NCBI GenBank assembly: GCA_028285465.1
Contig: JANQPD010000050.1
Location: forward strand, 1 to 41,659
Direction: 5' to 3'
DNA length: 41,659 nucleotides
Source of the DNA: Owenweeksia sp.
Lineage (GTDB): Bacteria > Bacteroidota > Bacteroidia > Flavobacteriales > Schleiferiaceae
The notes under the pieces were generated by a model. The model saw only the letters and a program-made list of their open reading frames with translations. It was not told the origin of the DNA and did no database searches. The translations under genes and the position numbers were made by a program. Positions 26,683 to 35,630 of the stretch are shown in pieces (the first letter of the stretch is position 1; the number at the start of each line of letters is the position of its first letter).

Positions 26683-26807
26683 TTACCGTTCGTGAAGAAA
26701 AGGGTACCGCTTTACGCGTAGACAATACCGTTCCTAAACTATTATTATTTGCTGCAAAAGACAAAGCATAATTTCATGGCATTGTTAACAAATAAATTTA
26801 CAAAGTC

Positions 26808-28844
26808 ATGAAGAAAAAAAATGTTATTTGCTTATTACTCTTTTCAGGATTGCTTTTCCTCAATCCTTTGATTACCCATGCGCAGCAATGGTTTGTCCGC
26901 AATTTCGACATAAGCTCCGCCATTACTCAAAAGCCCGACTTCCGTCCCGGTGGTACTTATGTTACTGCCAATCAGTTTGGCACCGCTAAACATGTACTGG
27001 TTTATGGTACAGTAGGTTATTTTGAACATGAACTCTCAGGTGCAGACGGTGGACATGGCAATGCAGATGTGGTTGTACTTTGTAACGACCTGGATGGTAA
27101 TAACCTGTGGGCTTTGACAGTGGGTACCCAAAACCACGACGTAGTAAGCCGCGTAGTTGAAGATTCCCAGGGGAGCATTATCGTAACGGGATATACCGTT
27201 GTAGATGATCAAAAGGAGGTATTTTTGATTAAGCTGGACAAAATAGACGTGGATGAATTTGCTGTAGACTGGGCACATCGTTACGGACCAGGTGTTCCTA
27301 CCGATATGGTCAATGTAAATGCCGACCTTACCTTTTTCAATACCGTTGGATATGCCGTTTGTGGAAATTCTGGCAGTGAGGCTTTCCTTATTTATACCGA
27401 CATGAATGGATCCATTACTTCCAGTGGACATTGGGCGCATTATTACCAAAGTAACGGTTCGCTTCGTTTCAACTCTCTGGTTCAGCTGAAAAGCCGAAAT
27501 CAATCTGCCAACCCTGTTCCGCCCTATGTATACCGAAACTCTTTTATCGTTGCCGGAAAAAATAGCGGGCATGGCTATGTAGCCAAGATCAATTGGTCTA
27601 ACGGGAATATCCTTAACGACCTGGATTTTAAAGATGTAGATGCAGAGGAGTGTGGAAGTACAGTGCCTAATGAATACGTGTCTATTGCGCAGGACAGAGA
27701 CGACAACCTAATGCTATTTGGTTTGGCAAAAGTTAGTGCAGAAAGGATCCACTTAACCAAAGTGTCCCCTGCTTTTACTCTTATATGGGATCAAGCAATA
27801 TTTGAAGGTGGAGGAGACAAAGCCAGGCGAGGTTACCCTCTTGATGTTAACGTTACGGCTTTTGGTTATCTAGGTATTTTTGAATATGACGGTGCTTCTT
27901 ACCGCTCTTTCAAAACTGTAGAATATGACCTTAATGGAAATATTATACGCTATGGAGATCTCGTAAATACTACTGGAATAGGTGTCAATTGGTACTTTTC
28001 CAAGGAATGGAGTAACCCCGCACAAAGAGATCTGCTTCCCTACGTAGATTTTGAAATGGAATGTGGCAAAGCCCTGCACCTTACCGGTACGGAAGGCATT
28101 AGCCCTAACCCTCCAAGCAGTTGGTCTGTCGATAATGTGCCCCATGCACGCCTGCGCCTCAACACAGAGAGCTGTATGGAAAGGTCATTCACCATGTCCA
28201 ACACATTTTGTAATGCTTTCGACAATCAAAATAGCGGCCTATCAGCAAGCAAAGGGAGCCCTATAGCAGATGAGGAATACGATCCCCAACTCGAGAAAAT
28301 CACCCCCCAGCGAAACAACTACTGTCAGTCTGATTGTCCGCGTTCTGCCTGCGTAAACGCTGTTGTATTGGATGGCCAGGGGGCATCGGATATTATTCTG
28401 GAAGGGGATGAAGGCTTTTCTCAATATCTCTGGTTTAACGGAGCTACGTCACCTGATATTAGGGTACAAATCACAAATAACTTCAACAGCTATTCAGTGG
28501 ATCAGGTGGATGCCAATGGCTGTATCACAACCAAAACAATCCACGTTCTTTCAATAATATCCGGGAAGCGCAATACAGCGGATAACTTAACCGCCGAAGA
28601 AGAAAGTGCAGGGGTGCTATCACTCTATCCCAACCCTAGTTCAGGTATAGTAAATGTCATCTTGCCCCAAGCAGGCATTTCTCTTGAAATATTTGATGCA
28701 ACCGGGAAGCCTGTAAAGCACCTTGAGAATTTACCTGCCGGTGAGCACCTTATGGACCTTGCTGACCAGCCCAATGGTTTGTATTTTATAAGAATTACAG
28801 ACAGTACGGGAATCCATAGAATGATGAAAATTGTCAAAGAGTAA
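26808..28844 (+). CDS. T9SS type A sorting domain protein, N-terminal repeat region of unknown type
   Basis: 678 aa with a signal peptide ending near THAQQ (about 26). The first 400 residues carry repeated segments of the form DLDGNNLWALTVGTQNHD, EDSQGSIIVTGYTV and IKLDKIDVDEFAVDW, which look like beta-propeller-type blades as in SBBP/WD-like secreted proteins. A Cys-rich stretch (about 440-530) follows, then a 75-residue T9SS type A tail (about 604-678) beginning LSLYPNPSSG. Predicted to be exported to the cell surface. It follows the second LytTR regulator and is closed by a strong terminator. Confidence 0.85.
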   Translation: MKKKNVICLLLFSGLLFLNPLITHAQQWFVRNFDISSAITQKPDFRPGGTYVTANQFGTAKHVLVYGTVGYFEHELSGADGGHGNADVVVLCNDLDGNNLWALTVGTQNHDVVSRVVEDSQGSIIVTGYTVVDDQKEVFLIKLDKIDVDEFAVDWAHRYGPGVPTDMVNVNADLTFFNTVGYAVCGNSGSEAFLIYTDMNGSITSSGHWAHYYQSNGSLRFNSLVQLKSRNQSANPVPPYVYRNSFIVAGKNSGHGYVAKINWSNGNILNDLDFKDVDAEECGSTVPNEYVSIAQDRDDNLMLFGLAKVSAERIHLTKVSPAFTLIWDQAIFEGGGDKARRGYPLDVNVTAFGYLGIFEYDGASYRSFKTVEYDLNGNIIRYGDLVNTTGIGVNWYFSKEWSNPAQRDLLPYVDFEMECGKALHLTGTEGISPNPPSSWSVDNVPHARLRLNTESCMERSFTMSNTFCNAFDNQNSGLSASKGSPIADEEYDPQLEKITPQRNNYCQSDCPRSACVNAVVLDGQGASDIILEGDEGFSQYLWFNGATSPDIRVQITNNFNSYSVDQVDANGCITTKTIHVLSIISGKRNTADNLTAEEESAGVLSLYPNPSSGIVNVILPQAGISLEIFDATGKPVKHLENLPAGEHLMDLADQPNGLYFIRITDSTGIHRMMKIVKE

Positions 28845-29177
28845 GTACTCCAGGAAATGAATCGGAATGAAAGAGGCTGCTTAGGGCAGCCTCTTCTGTT
28901 TCTCATCACCAAGACATCTATTTTCATAGTGCCCTCTGTATGCAAGTAATATGGATATAGCATATATCCCATATAGAAGGAAATCGACTTAATGCGTAAA
29001 TGCATTTAAACATGAATAATCAAATCTAAACAGATACTTTTTTGTATTGGTGTATAACCGTTGGTCAAATGAAAAGGTACGTTCCTTAGAATTACAGTCC
29101 ATTGCTCAAATTGAGGTTTCCGTTGAAAAAAGTGTTGGATACTTTTATGTGATAAGTAATATAAAATTTGAAACATT
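28845..29177 (+). other. 333-bp spacer between two T9SS cargo genes
   Basis: It holds the terminator at 28871-28895. The remaining 280 bp must contain the promoter of the 29178 gene, but I could not find a TTG/TAnnTTTG pair with proper spacing. No coding pattern is seen. Confidence 0.6.
28871..28895 (+). terminator. Rho-independent terminator after the 26808 gene
   Basis: AAGAGGCTGC (28871-28880) pairs perfectly with GCAGCCTCTT (28886-28895) around a 5-nt loop, 26 bp after the stop, followed by a T-rich but interrupted tract. Confidence 0.8.
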
Positions 29178-31220
29178 ATGAAAACACTACTCAACAGGCT
29201 TAACAGCCTACTGCTTCTCTTGCTTGTATACACCACGACATATGCGCAGCAAGGCAACATTTGGTACTTTGGCAACAAAGCAGGCCTGGATTTTAACAGC
29301 GGATCGCCTGTTGCGATCACCAATGGAGCACTTTCTACAAACGAAGGTTGTGCCTCCATCAGCGATGCTTCCGGCAATCTTTTATTTTACACCGATGGCG
29401 TACGGGTATGGGACGCTACGCACTCGCAGATTACATCTGCACTAAATGGAGATGCCTCTTCTACCCAATCAGCCGTAGCAGTTCCAAAACCGGGAAGTCC
29501 GAACAACTACTTCATTTTCACCATGGATGCGCAGTACCCATCCGGTGCAAATGATGGCATGAATTACACTGAAATTGAGGTGATTGGAGGTATTGTGTCG
29601 GTAGTAAGCCTCAACAACAACCTTTTAACTTACACGGATTGCACGGAAAAGATCGCCGCTTCCTGTCACGCAAATGGTACGGATTACTGGGTAACCACCG
29701 TGAAGCGCAGTGGAGAATTCGTGTCGTGGCCGGTAACGGGTACCGGAGTCGGGGGTCCTGTAAGCTCCGCGCCTATAAACGCTATTCCGTGTCCTACCGG
29801 TACTTCGCCTGCCGAAAGGGATGACCGGGTAGGGTATATGAAGATAAATAGCCAGGGCACTAAACTTGTGCTGGCCCGCAGGTCGACCTTGTCTGATAGT
29901 GAGGCTTTTGATTTCGACAACAGCACCGGCAAAGTGACGGCCAACCTCGGTGTTTACAACAGTGGTGTGGTGTACGGGGTAGAATTCTCAGCCAATGGTG
30001 ACTACTTCTATACCTCGCAAAATTTTAGGAGGGTTTTTATGTACAACACTTCCAGCCTTACCCCTACGCTCTTGCATACCCGCCCCACCAACAACCGGGA
30101 AGATTGGTTAGGGGCATTGCAAATGGGACCGGACGGTAACATTTACGTGGCCAATGGTTATGAGGGAGACAACAGCAGCAACATCGATATGATCAGCAAT
30201 GTAGAAAACGGGAGCCCTACGTACAACAACGATTTCATCACCTTACCAGCAGGTCACTACAGCCGTCTGGGACTGCCTGACCTGGTGAGTTGTTTTGTTC
30301 CGGTAATCAGCCCTCCACGTGATTGCGGGGTAGAAGCACAATTTGACATCAAAGCTCCGTCAGCTGAAGAAGGCTGCGGGTACCAGTTTACCGATAATTC
30401 CGCGCTTGCCCCTGGTTCACAGATCGTATCCTGGCATTGGACCTTTGGAGATGGCAATTCTTCTAACGAGCAAAACCCAACGCACTTCTATACACAACCC
30501 GGGAGTTACCAGGTATGCTTAACCGTTACGGCTTTTAACGGAGAGGAATGCTGTGTATCAACCTTTTGCGAGGAAGTGATTTTTGATCAACCTTGTGATG
30601 ACCCCTGTAACATTGAACACTCTTTTGATTGGTTTACGACCGATGAATGTGGCCAATGTGCCATCCAATTCGTTGGACAGCTGGCTTTCTCCAACAAACC
30701 CATAGTAGCGTGGTTGTATGATTTTGGGGACGGCACCTCAGGTACCGGGCAGAATCCAACCCATGTATATACCAGCCCCGGAAGCTATGAAGTTTGCGTA
30801 ACCGTAATCGGAAGCTATGCCTTACCCGATGGTGACGGAAGCGACTGCTGCGTGTTTACCTTTTGCGAAACCATTGACGTGGATTGCGCGGGAGACCCCA
30901 GGGGGCGGACTGCAGCTGCACCCAGTTCTTCGGTTGTTGGCGACAAGCAGGGAAATGCATCCCCTCAGGATGAATTAAACGTATACCCCAACCCTGCCCG
31001 GGATGTGATCACGCTTGAACGCCGGATGCCGACTGACCAGAAAATCACCATTCGCTTACTGGATCATACCGGCAAGGTGTATTGGCAGAAAAAAGATATA
31101 GTTGCCCCGGAAGGTACATGGGACTACAGCATCCAGGTAGACGTACCCGATGGCATTTATCTTTTAATGATGGAAGGAGAAGGCTTTACAGAAGTAAAAA
31201 AAGTAAGGCTTACCCAGTAA
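29178..31220 (+). CDS. T9SS type A sorting domain protein with propeller-like N-terminus and two PKD domains
   Basis: 680 aa. Signal peptide to about 24 (TTTYAQQ). The N-terminal 375 residues begin GNIWYFGNKAGLDFNSGSP, a pattern common at the front of Bacteroidota PKD proteins and likely to form a beta-propeller. PKD1 (about 380-455) has WHWTFGDGNSSNEQNPTHFY and PKD2 (about 475-565) has WLYDFGDGTSGTGQNPTHVY, both with paired Cys. A sorting tail from about 600 (LNVYPNPARD) ends VKKVRLTQ. Predicted surface-exposed adhesin or structural protein; no catalytic motif is visible. It stands alone between two terminators. Confidence 0.88.
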   Translation: MKTLLNRLNSLLLLLLVYTTTYAQQGNIWYFGNKAGLDFNSGSPVAITNGALSTNEGCASISDASGNLLFYTDGVRVWDATHSQITSALNGDASSTQSAVAVPKPGSPNNYFIFTMDAQYPSGANDGMNYTEIEVIGGIVSVVSLNNNLLTYTDCTEKIAASCHANGTDYWVTTVKRSGEFVSWPVTGTGVGGPVSSAPINAIPCPTGTSPAERDDRVGYMKINSQGTKLVLARRSTLSDSEAFDFDNSTGKVTANLGVYNSGVVYGVEFSANGDYFYTSQNFRRVFMYNTSSLTPTLLHTRPTNNREDWLGALQMGPDGNIYVANGYEGDNSSNIDMISNVENGSPTYNNDFITLPAGHYSRLGLPDLVSCFVPVISPPRDCGVEAQFDIKAPSAEEGCGYQFTDNSALAPGSQIVSWHWTFGDGNSSNEQNPTHFYTQPGSYQVCLTVTAFNGEECCVSTFCEEVIFDQPCDDPCNIEHSFDWFTTDECGQCAIQFVGQLAFSNKPIVAWLYDFGDGTSGTGQNPTHVYTSPGSYEVCVTVIGSYALPDGDGSDCCVFTFCETIDVDCAGDPRGRTAAAPSSSVVGDKQGNASPQDELNVYPNPARDVITLERRMPTDQKITIRLLDHTGKVYWQKKDIVAPEGTWDYSIQVDVPDGIYLLMMEGEGFTEVKKVRLTQ

Positions 31221-31249
31221 ACCAAACCCGCATAAGTTCTTCTTTACTA

Positions 31250-31275
31250 AAAGGCCGCTCTGCAGAGCGGCCTTT
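31250..31275 (+). terminator. Rho-independent terminator after the 29178 gene
   Basis: AAAGGCCGCTC (31250-31260) pairs with GAGCGGCCTTT (31265-31275) around TGCA; the loop itself is palindromic. It lies 30 bp after the stop. Confidence 0.85.
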
Positions 31276-31287
31276 CTTTGGGTCGTA

Positions 31288-31477
31288 TTGCTTTTAGGCC
31301 TGCTTGCCCTAAGCCTCTGGATCCATGCCATTGCAGACATTGTAAAAGGCTCTTTAAGCGGTTCTGCCAATAAAACACTTTGGCCGATGGTTGTCATCTT
31401 CTTCCCTATAATGGCGCCCTGCGGTATTTACTCTTGGGCAAAAGGGATAAAAAGCATAGGCCCCGGCTTATCTTTGT
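31288..31477 (+). pseudogene. Possible remnant of a small PLDc_N-like membrane protein
   Basis: A TTG-initiated frame reads two hydrophobic segments, LLGLLALSLWIHAIADIV and LWPMVVIFFPIMAPCGIYSW. The spacing and the W..D.. and FP.....Y pattern resemble the PLDc_N two-helix family, which normally ends soon after the second helix. Here the frame runs on without its own stop to 31680, through mnmE in the wrong frame, so the original 3' end is missing or shifted. There is no ATG, and the upstream part crosses a terminator. It could equally be a chance hydrophobic frame. Confidence 0.3.
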
Positions 31478-31480
31478 CCT

Positions 31481-32968
31481 ATGCAGCTACAAGACACCAT
31501 CTGTGCCCTCTCTACCCCACCCGGTATGGGGGCTATTGCCCTTATACGCGTTTCAGGCACGCAATGCTTTCCCATACTGGAGCAGTGTTTCACCCCTATT
31601 TCAAAAAAGCAAAACCTAAAGGAAGCGCCGGCCTATACCAACCTCTACGGAAAATTGCACCGGAACGGGCAACCTATTGATGACGTAATGCTCTCCGTTT
31701 ACCGCAATCCCAAATCCTATACGGGTGAAGATGTAGCCGAGATAGCCTGCCACGGATCTGTCTACATTCAGCAGGAAATCTTAAAGCATTTACAGCAATT
31801 GGGTTGCCGTATGGCCGAGCCGGGTGAGTTTACCCTGCGCGCTTTTTTTAACGGCAAAATGGACCTGACCCAAGCCGAGGCTGTGGCCGACCTGATCGCA
31901 AGTGAAAACAGAGCCGGCCATCAATTGGCCATGCAGCAAATGCGCGGGGGCTTTGGGAACGAAATACGTGAGCTACGCCAGGAGTTGATCAATTTTGCTT
32001 CGCTGATCGAGCTGGAGCTGGACTTTGGAGAGGAAGATGTGGAGTTTGCAGACCGGGCTGCTCTTTCTGCCTTGTTGGAAAAGATCAAAAAGGTAATTCA
32101 ACGGCTGATAGGCTCCTTTGAAACCGGCAATGTGCTGAAAAACGGGGTGCCCGTGGCCATTGTAGGCGCGCCCAACGTGGGGAAATCCACCCTGCTGAAC
32201 AGCCTGCTGAATGAAGAACGCGCCATTGTAACCGATATAGCGGGCACTACCCGCGATGCTATTGAAGATGAACTGAATTTGGATGGTGTAAAATACCGTT
32301 TTATCGATACGGCCGGCATACGCGAAACGGAAGATGTGGTAGAAAGCATCGGCATCCGGAAAACCTTTGAAAAGATAGAAGAAGCTAAGGTAGTACTGTA
32401 TTTGTTTGATGCACAGCAATTAGTCGATGAAGACAGCCTTCGACACACTCCGGGACAAGCCCGAAGCGCTCAGGCTGACCAAGATCAGGAGCCTGAGCTT
32501 GTCGAAGGCTCCCTTACTAATTCCAACCTTCAACAAATCCAATCTGAAATAGCTACCCTTAAAGAAAAAACGAAGGGCAAAACGCTCTTGATCGCAGCCA
32601 ATAAAGCCGACCTGCTCTCCTCTGCAACTGTTCTAAACGAAAAACTCGAAGAACCCTTTATCGCGCTTTCGGCTAAAGAAAAGCAGGGTCTGGACGAATT
32701 AACCGATCAACTCAAAGCCGTTGTAAACCGCCAGGCGCTTAGCGGCAATGAAGCCATTGTAAGCAATAGCCGCCACCTGGTGGCCCTGGAACAAGCCCTG
32801 GCCGACCTGCAGCGTGTGGAGCAAGGCATGGCCAACCATATTAGTGGCGACTTCCTGGCTATGGATATCCGCGAAGCCTTTAAACACCTGGGTAGCATTA
32901 TCGGAGAAATAGATACCGACCAGGACATCCTGGGAAATATTTTCGGGAAGTTTTGTATTGGGAAGTGA
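31481..32968 (+). CDS. mnmE: tRNA uridine-5-carboxymethylaminomethyl(34) synthesis GTPase MnmE, with an in-frame repeat insertion
   Basis: 495 aa. With MnmG it modifies U34 of certain tRNAs in the cytoplasm, using GTP and 5-formyl-THF-derived one-carbon units. N-terminal THF-binding domain (MQLQDTICALSTPPG..AIALIRVSG); helical domain; inserted G domain with G1 GAPNVGKSTLLN (about 228), G2 GTTRD, G3 DTAGIRE (from 276) and G4 NKAD (374-377); C-terminal CIGK with the catalytic Cys. E. coli MnmE is 454 aa. The excess here is largely residues 319-344, encoded by a palindromic repeat (32435-32510) between G3 and G4. All motifs are intact, so it is probably functional. Confidence 0.97.
   Translation: MQLQDTICALSTPPGMGAIALIRVSGTQCFPILEQCFTPISKKQNLKEAPAYTNLYGKLHRNGQPIDDVMLSVYRNPKSYTGEDVAEIACHGSVYIQQEILKHLQQLGCRMAEPGEFTLRAFFNGKMDLTQAEAVADLIASENRAGHQLAMQQMRGGFGNEIRELRQELINFASLIELELDFGEEDVEFADRAALSALLEKIKKVIQRLIGSFETGNVLKNGVPVAIVGAPNVGKSTLLNSLLNEERAIVTDIAGTTRDAIEDELNLDGVKYRFIDTAGIRETEDVVESIGIRKTFEKIEEAKVVLYLFDAQQLVDEDSLRHTPGQARSAQADQDQEPELVEGSLTNSNLQQIQSEIATLKEKTKGKTLLIAANKADLLSSATVLNEKLEEPFIALSAKEKQGLDELTDQLKAVVNRQALSGNEAIVSNSRHLVALEQALADLQRVEQGMANHISGDFLAMDIREAFKHLGSIIGEIDTDQDILGNIFGKFCIGK
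32435..32510. repeat. 76-bp nested palindromic repeat element inside mnmE
   Basis: Outer arms AGCCTTCGACA (32435-32445) and TGTCGAAGGCT (32500-32510) are perfect inverted repeats. Inner arms CTCAGGCT (32469-32476) and AGCCTGAG (32490-32497) are also perfect. The element contributes 26 codons in frame (SLRHTPGQAR to LVEGS). It resembles the short dispersed palindromes with TCGAAGG ends that occur between genes in many Bacteroidota genomes. I found no second copy in this window. Confidence 0.75.
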
Positions 32969-33041
32969 GTCTTTTTTATCCAGGCCTACCAGACCCGTTC
33001 TTTTTCAAACAGGAGAAGCGCTCAAAAAATTTCCCTAAAAC

Positions 33042-33071
33042 TTGCCTGTTTAAGAATCCTTTATACATTTG
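33042..33071 (+). promoter_or_regulatory. Bacteroidota-type promoter for the TetR gene
   Basis: TTG at 33042-33044 and TACATTTG at 33064-33071 (an exact TAnnTTTG -7 box) with 19 bp between them fit the -33/-7 sigma promoter of this phylum. The -7 box lies directly before the putative operator at 33074 and 21 bp before the ATG. Confidence 0.6.
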
Positions 33072-33073
33072 CA

Positions 33074-33087
33074 AGTGATTACTCACT
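33074..33087. promoter_or_regulatory. Putative TetR operator, autoregulatory site
   Basis: AGTGA-TTAC-TCACT, an inverted repeat with 5-bp arms, sits between the -7 box and the start of the TetR gene. It shares TACTCAC and its flank with the site before the SDR gene (33641). Binding here would block transcription initiation. Confidence 0.55.
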
Positions 33088-33092
33088 ATTAA

Positions 33093-33620
33093 ATGACAGA
33101 CAAAAAGGAAAAAATATTAAATGCTGCGCTCGAGCTCTTTGCCCAGGATGGTTTCAAAGCCACCTCTACCAACAAGGTAGCACGTAAAGCCGGGGTGTCA
33201 GAAGGTTTGATCTTCCGGCACTTTGAGAGCAAGGATGGCTTGCTCCAGGCCATTATTCAAGAAGGTGAAAAAAGAGCCAAGGTCCTTTTTGCGGATATCG
33301 TGTTGGAGCACGATCCCAAGCTAGTCATTGAGAAAACGTTAAACATCCTCTTTAATATGATGGCCGATGAAACGGCTGCCAACTTCTGGAAACTGCAGCA
33401 CAAAATCAAATGGGAAACAGAGCAGTATGGGGAACACAAAGTAGAACCGCTTATAATGGCTTTAACCAATGCATTTGAAAAGCTGGGGGTAGAAAATCCC
33501 CAAATGGAAGCCAAGCTTTTCACCTTGCTTATGGATGGTTTGGCTACTCAGTTTTATTTGGTCAAGGAGTTTGATGCCCATGGCATCGTTTCATATATAA
33601 AGTCAAAATATCGTTTTTAA
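33093..33620 (+). CDS. TetR/AcrR family transcriptional regulator
   Basis: 175 aa. The N-terminal helix-turn-helix (about 5-52) reads KEKILNAALELFAQDGFKATSTNKVARKAGVSEGLIFRHFESKDGL in overlapping family blocks. The C-terminal ligand domain is short (about 120 residues), with no recognisable effector pocket. Family members repress nearby genes until a small ligand binds. Matching inverted repeats in front of this gene and of the SDR gene 49 bp downstream suggest that it controls both. Confidence 0.93.
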   Translation: MTDKKEKILNAALELFAQDGFKATSTNKVARKAGVSEGLIFRHFESKDGLLQAIIQEGEKRAKVLFADIVLEHDPKLVIEKTLNILFNMMADETAANFWKLQHKIKWETEQYGEHKVEPLIMALTNAFEKLGVENPQMEAKLFTLLMDGLATQFYLVKEFDAHGIVSYIKSKYRF

Positions 33621-33640
33621 AAAAATTTTCGTATATCAAA

Positions 33641-33653
33641 AGTAAGTACTCAC
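33641..33653. promoter_or_regulatory. Putative TetR operator before the SDR gene
   Basis: AGTAAGTACTCAC is a near-perfect palindrome centred on AGTACT. It resembles the site at 33074 (shared AGTRA.TACTCAC) and lies 16 bp before the ATG at 33670. Confidence 0.55.
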
Positions 33654-33669
33654 ATATAAATTCAATATC

Positions 33670-34497
33670 ATGAAAGCAAAACAAGTTGTTTTAATCACCG
33701 GGGCTTCCTCAGGTATGGGAAAGCATGCTGCTTTACACCTCATTAAACAAGGGCACATTGTGTATGGAGCTGCCCGCAGGCTCGAAAAAATGAAAGACCT
33801 CAACGAAGCAGGCGGTCACGCATTAAAGTTAGATGTAATAAACGAAGCAGAATGCCAGGCCGTAATTGATCAGATCATAGAAGAACAGGGGCGCATTGAT
33901 GTGTTGGTAAACAACGCCGGTTATGCCATTTACGGGGCTGTTGAAGATATTTCCATAGAAGATGCCCGCAGGCAATTTGATGTCAATCTTTTTGGCCTGG
34001 CCCAATTGACCAAAATGGTCTTGCCCCATATGCGTCGCCAGAAGTATGGCAAAATCATCAATATGAGTTCTGTAGGAGGTAAGATATACACTCCGTTGGG
34101 GGCCTGGTATCACGCTACCAAACATGCTTTGGGCGGTTGGAGTGATTGCCTTCGGCTGGAAGTAAAACAATTTGGCATAGATGTCGTGATCATTGAGCCC
34201 GGGGGAATTAATACAGAATTTGGCGATGTGATGCTCAACCCTATGTTGGAACGTTCGGGCGAAGGTCCCTATGCACCTTTGGCCAAGGCCATTGCAAAAA
34301 GCACGGCTGACATTTATGACAATCAAAAAGCATCTGACCCTTCGGTAATCACCGATTTCATTGTGAAGGCTATACAAACCAAAAAACCTAAAACCAGGTA
34401 CAGAGGCGGTTACCTGGCCAAACCAGGGGCTTTTATCCGGACCTATCTGGGTGATAGAATTTGGGATCGTATGGTAATGAGCAGAATTAAAGAGTAA
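33670..34497 (+). CDS. SDR family NAD(P)-dependent oxidoreductase
   Basis: 275 aa, classical short-chain dehydrogenase/reductase. Cofactor loop TGASSGMGKHAA (about 10-21), the NNAG motif at about 81-84, catalytic Ser in NMSSVGG (about 133-134) and the YxxxK pair as Y147-K151 (AWYHATKHALGGWSD). The PGGINTEFG stretch matches the usual PG motif after the active site. Basic residues after the second beta strand (AARRLEK) suggest NADP(H) preference. The substrate is unknown. Likely repressed by the adjacent TetR protein; the pair could be part of a stress- or lipid-responsive unit. Confidence 0.93.
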   Translation: MKAKQVVLITGASSGMGKHAALHLIKQGHIVYGAARRLEKMKDLNEAGGHALKLDVINEAECQAVIDQIIEEQGRIDVLVNNAGYAIYGAVEDISIEDARRQFDVNLFGLAQLTKMVLPHMRRQKYGKIINMSSVGGKIYTPLGAWYHATKHALGGWSDCLRLEVKQFGIDVVIIEPGGINTEFGDVMLNPMLERSGEGPYAPLAKAIAKSTADIYDNQKASDPSVITDFIVKAIQTKKPKTRYRGGYLAKPGAFIRTYLGDRIWDRMVMSRIKE

Positions 34498-34739
34498 CTT
34501 CCATTTGTATTAAAAAGAAGGAAGGTGACCTGGATGTAATAAAATGCTTAACAACAAACCGGATGTGCTCTCCGGACTTACCGGTATGCAGAAGATGAGG
34601 GCAACGGCCTCCTTTTTCTCTAAGAATCCGTTGCTGCGTCATTGATAGAAATCAAAAAAGTAAAACAATAGTTCGATATTCATTACTATGGCCTTTCACC
34701 AACTTTCCGAATAGAATCGTTTAAATCATTTAACCCAAT

Positions 34740-35408
34740 ATGAAAGTAGTTATTACAGGTGCTTCCGGCATGATCGGCAAGGGCGTTTTACTCGAATGCC
34801 TGGACCATTCTTCCATCGAAAAAGTGCTTACTATCGGGCGCGCTCAGATAGATCTCCAACACTCAAAGTTGACGCAAATCACACACCGGGACTTTGCAGA
34901 TTATACAAGTATAAAAGAGCAACTGTCGGGATACGATGCCTGTTATTTGTGCATGGGGATTAGTGCAGCCGGTATGCGTGAAGAAAAATACCATACCATT
35001 ACGTACAGCTATACGCTGGCACTGGCAAAAGCTTTGGTAGAACAGAACCCGGAAATGACCTGTACCTATGTCTCCGGCCAGGGAACAGATTCTTCTGAAA
35101 AGGGCAGGGCTATGTGGGCCCGGGTAAAAGGAAAAACGGAAAATGACTTGCTAAAACTTGGCTTCAAGCAGGCGTATATGTACCGGCCTGGTGCTATTAT
35201 CCCCTTGCGGGGGATCAAGTCCAGGACAAAAGCTTACCAGTTTATGTATGATTATTTTATGTGGTTGGTTAAATTGATCAAATGGCTAGCGCCCAACACG
35301 GTGGTAAATACCACGCAAATAGGAAAATCTATGATCAACGTAAGCCAACAAGGCTATGCCAAACCCATTCTTCATCCCAAAGACATCATTAAATCCTCTA
35401 TGCACTAG
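34740..35408 (+). CDS. NAD(P)-binding Rossmann-fold protein (NmrA/epimerase-like)
   Basis: 222 aa. The glycine-rich loop VVITGASGMIGKGVLLECL at the N-terminus is an extended-SDR nucleotide-binding motif. Next come CYLCMGIS, TYVSGQGTD and a candidate YxxxK-like WARVKGKTE, with Arg/Pro in YMYRPGAIIPL. Similar Bacteroidota proteins are annotated as NAD-dependent epimerase/dehydratase. No defining catalytic triad can be assigned, so activity is uncertain. It stands alone, with a 242-bp spacer before it that shows no operator matching the TetR sites. Confidence 0.85.
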   Translation: MKVVITGASGMIGKGVLLECLDHSSIEKVLTIGRAQIDLQHSKLTQITHRDFADYTSIKEQLSGYDACYLCMGISAAGMREEKYHTITYSYTLALAKALVEQNPEMTCTYVSGQGTDSSEKGRAMWARVKGKTENDLLKLGFKQAYMYRPGAIIPLRGIKSRTKAYQFMYDYFMWLVKLIKWLAPNTVVNTTQIGKSMINVSQQGYAKPILHPKDIIKSSMH

Positions 35409-35630
35409 TTAGAATATCAGAAGGCAACCGGCTTTAATTTTTAGTGTATGTGGCATGTTTTTGCTCAGGCAAAAGCAACAACCAATGTTTTGTCAGGTTC
35501 CAAAAGCATAAGAAAACACATTAACCGCTCAGGTAACATACAATGTGCCTTACTGCTTGTTGCAATCTTTATTGCTGTTCTATAGCTATCTGAGCATTAT
35601 TTTTGACCATACAAAGCGAAAAAAACTTCA

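Noticed and set aside
26782..26791. TTGTTAACAA palindrome before the 26808 gene
   Set aside because: A short AT-rich palindrome is expected often at this composition; there is no second copy at a related position.
28839..28850. GAGTAAGTACTC palindrome matching the TetR site before the SDR gene
   Set aside because: It overlaps the stop codon of the 26808 gene and is not at a promoter, so I treat it as chance although 11 bases match.
35457..35474. Small TTTTGC/GCAAAA hairpin between the Rossmann and DUF3817 genes
   Set aside because: The stem is only 6 bp with no T tract after it, too weak to call a terminator.
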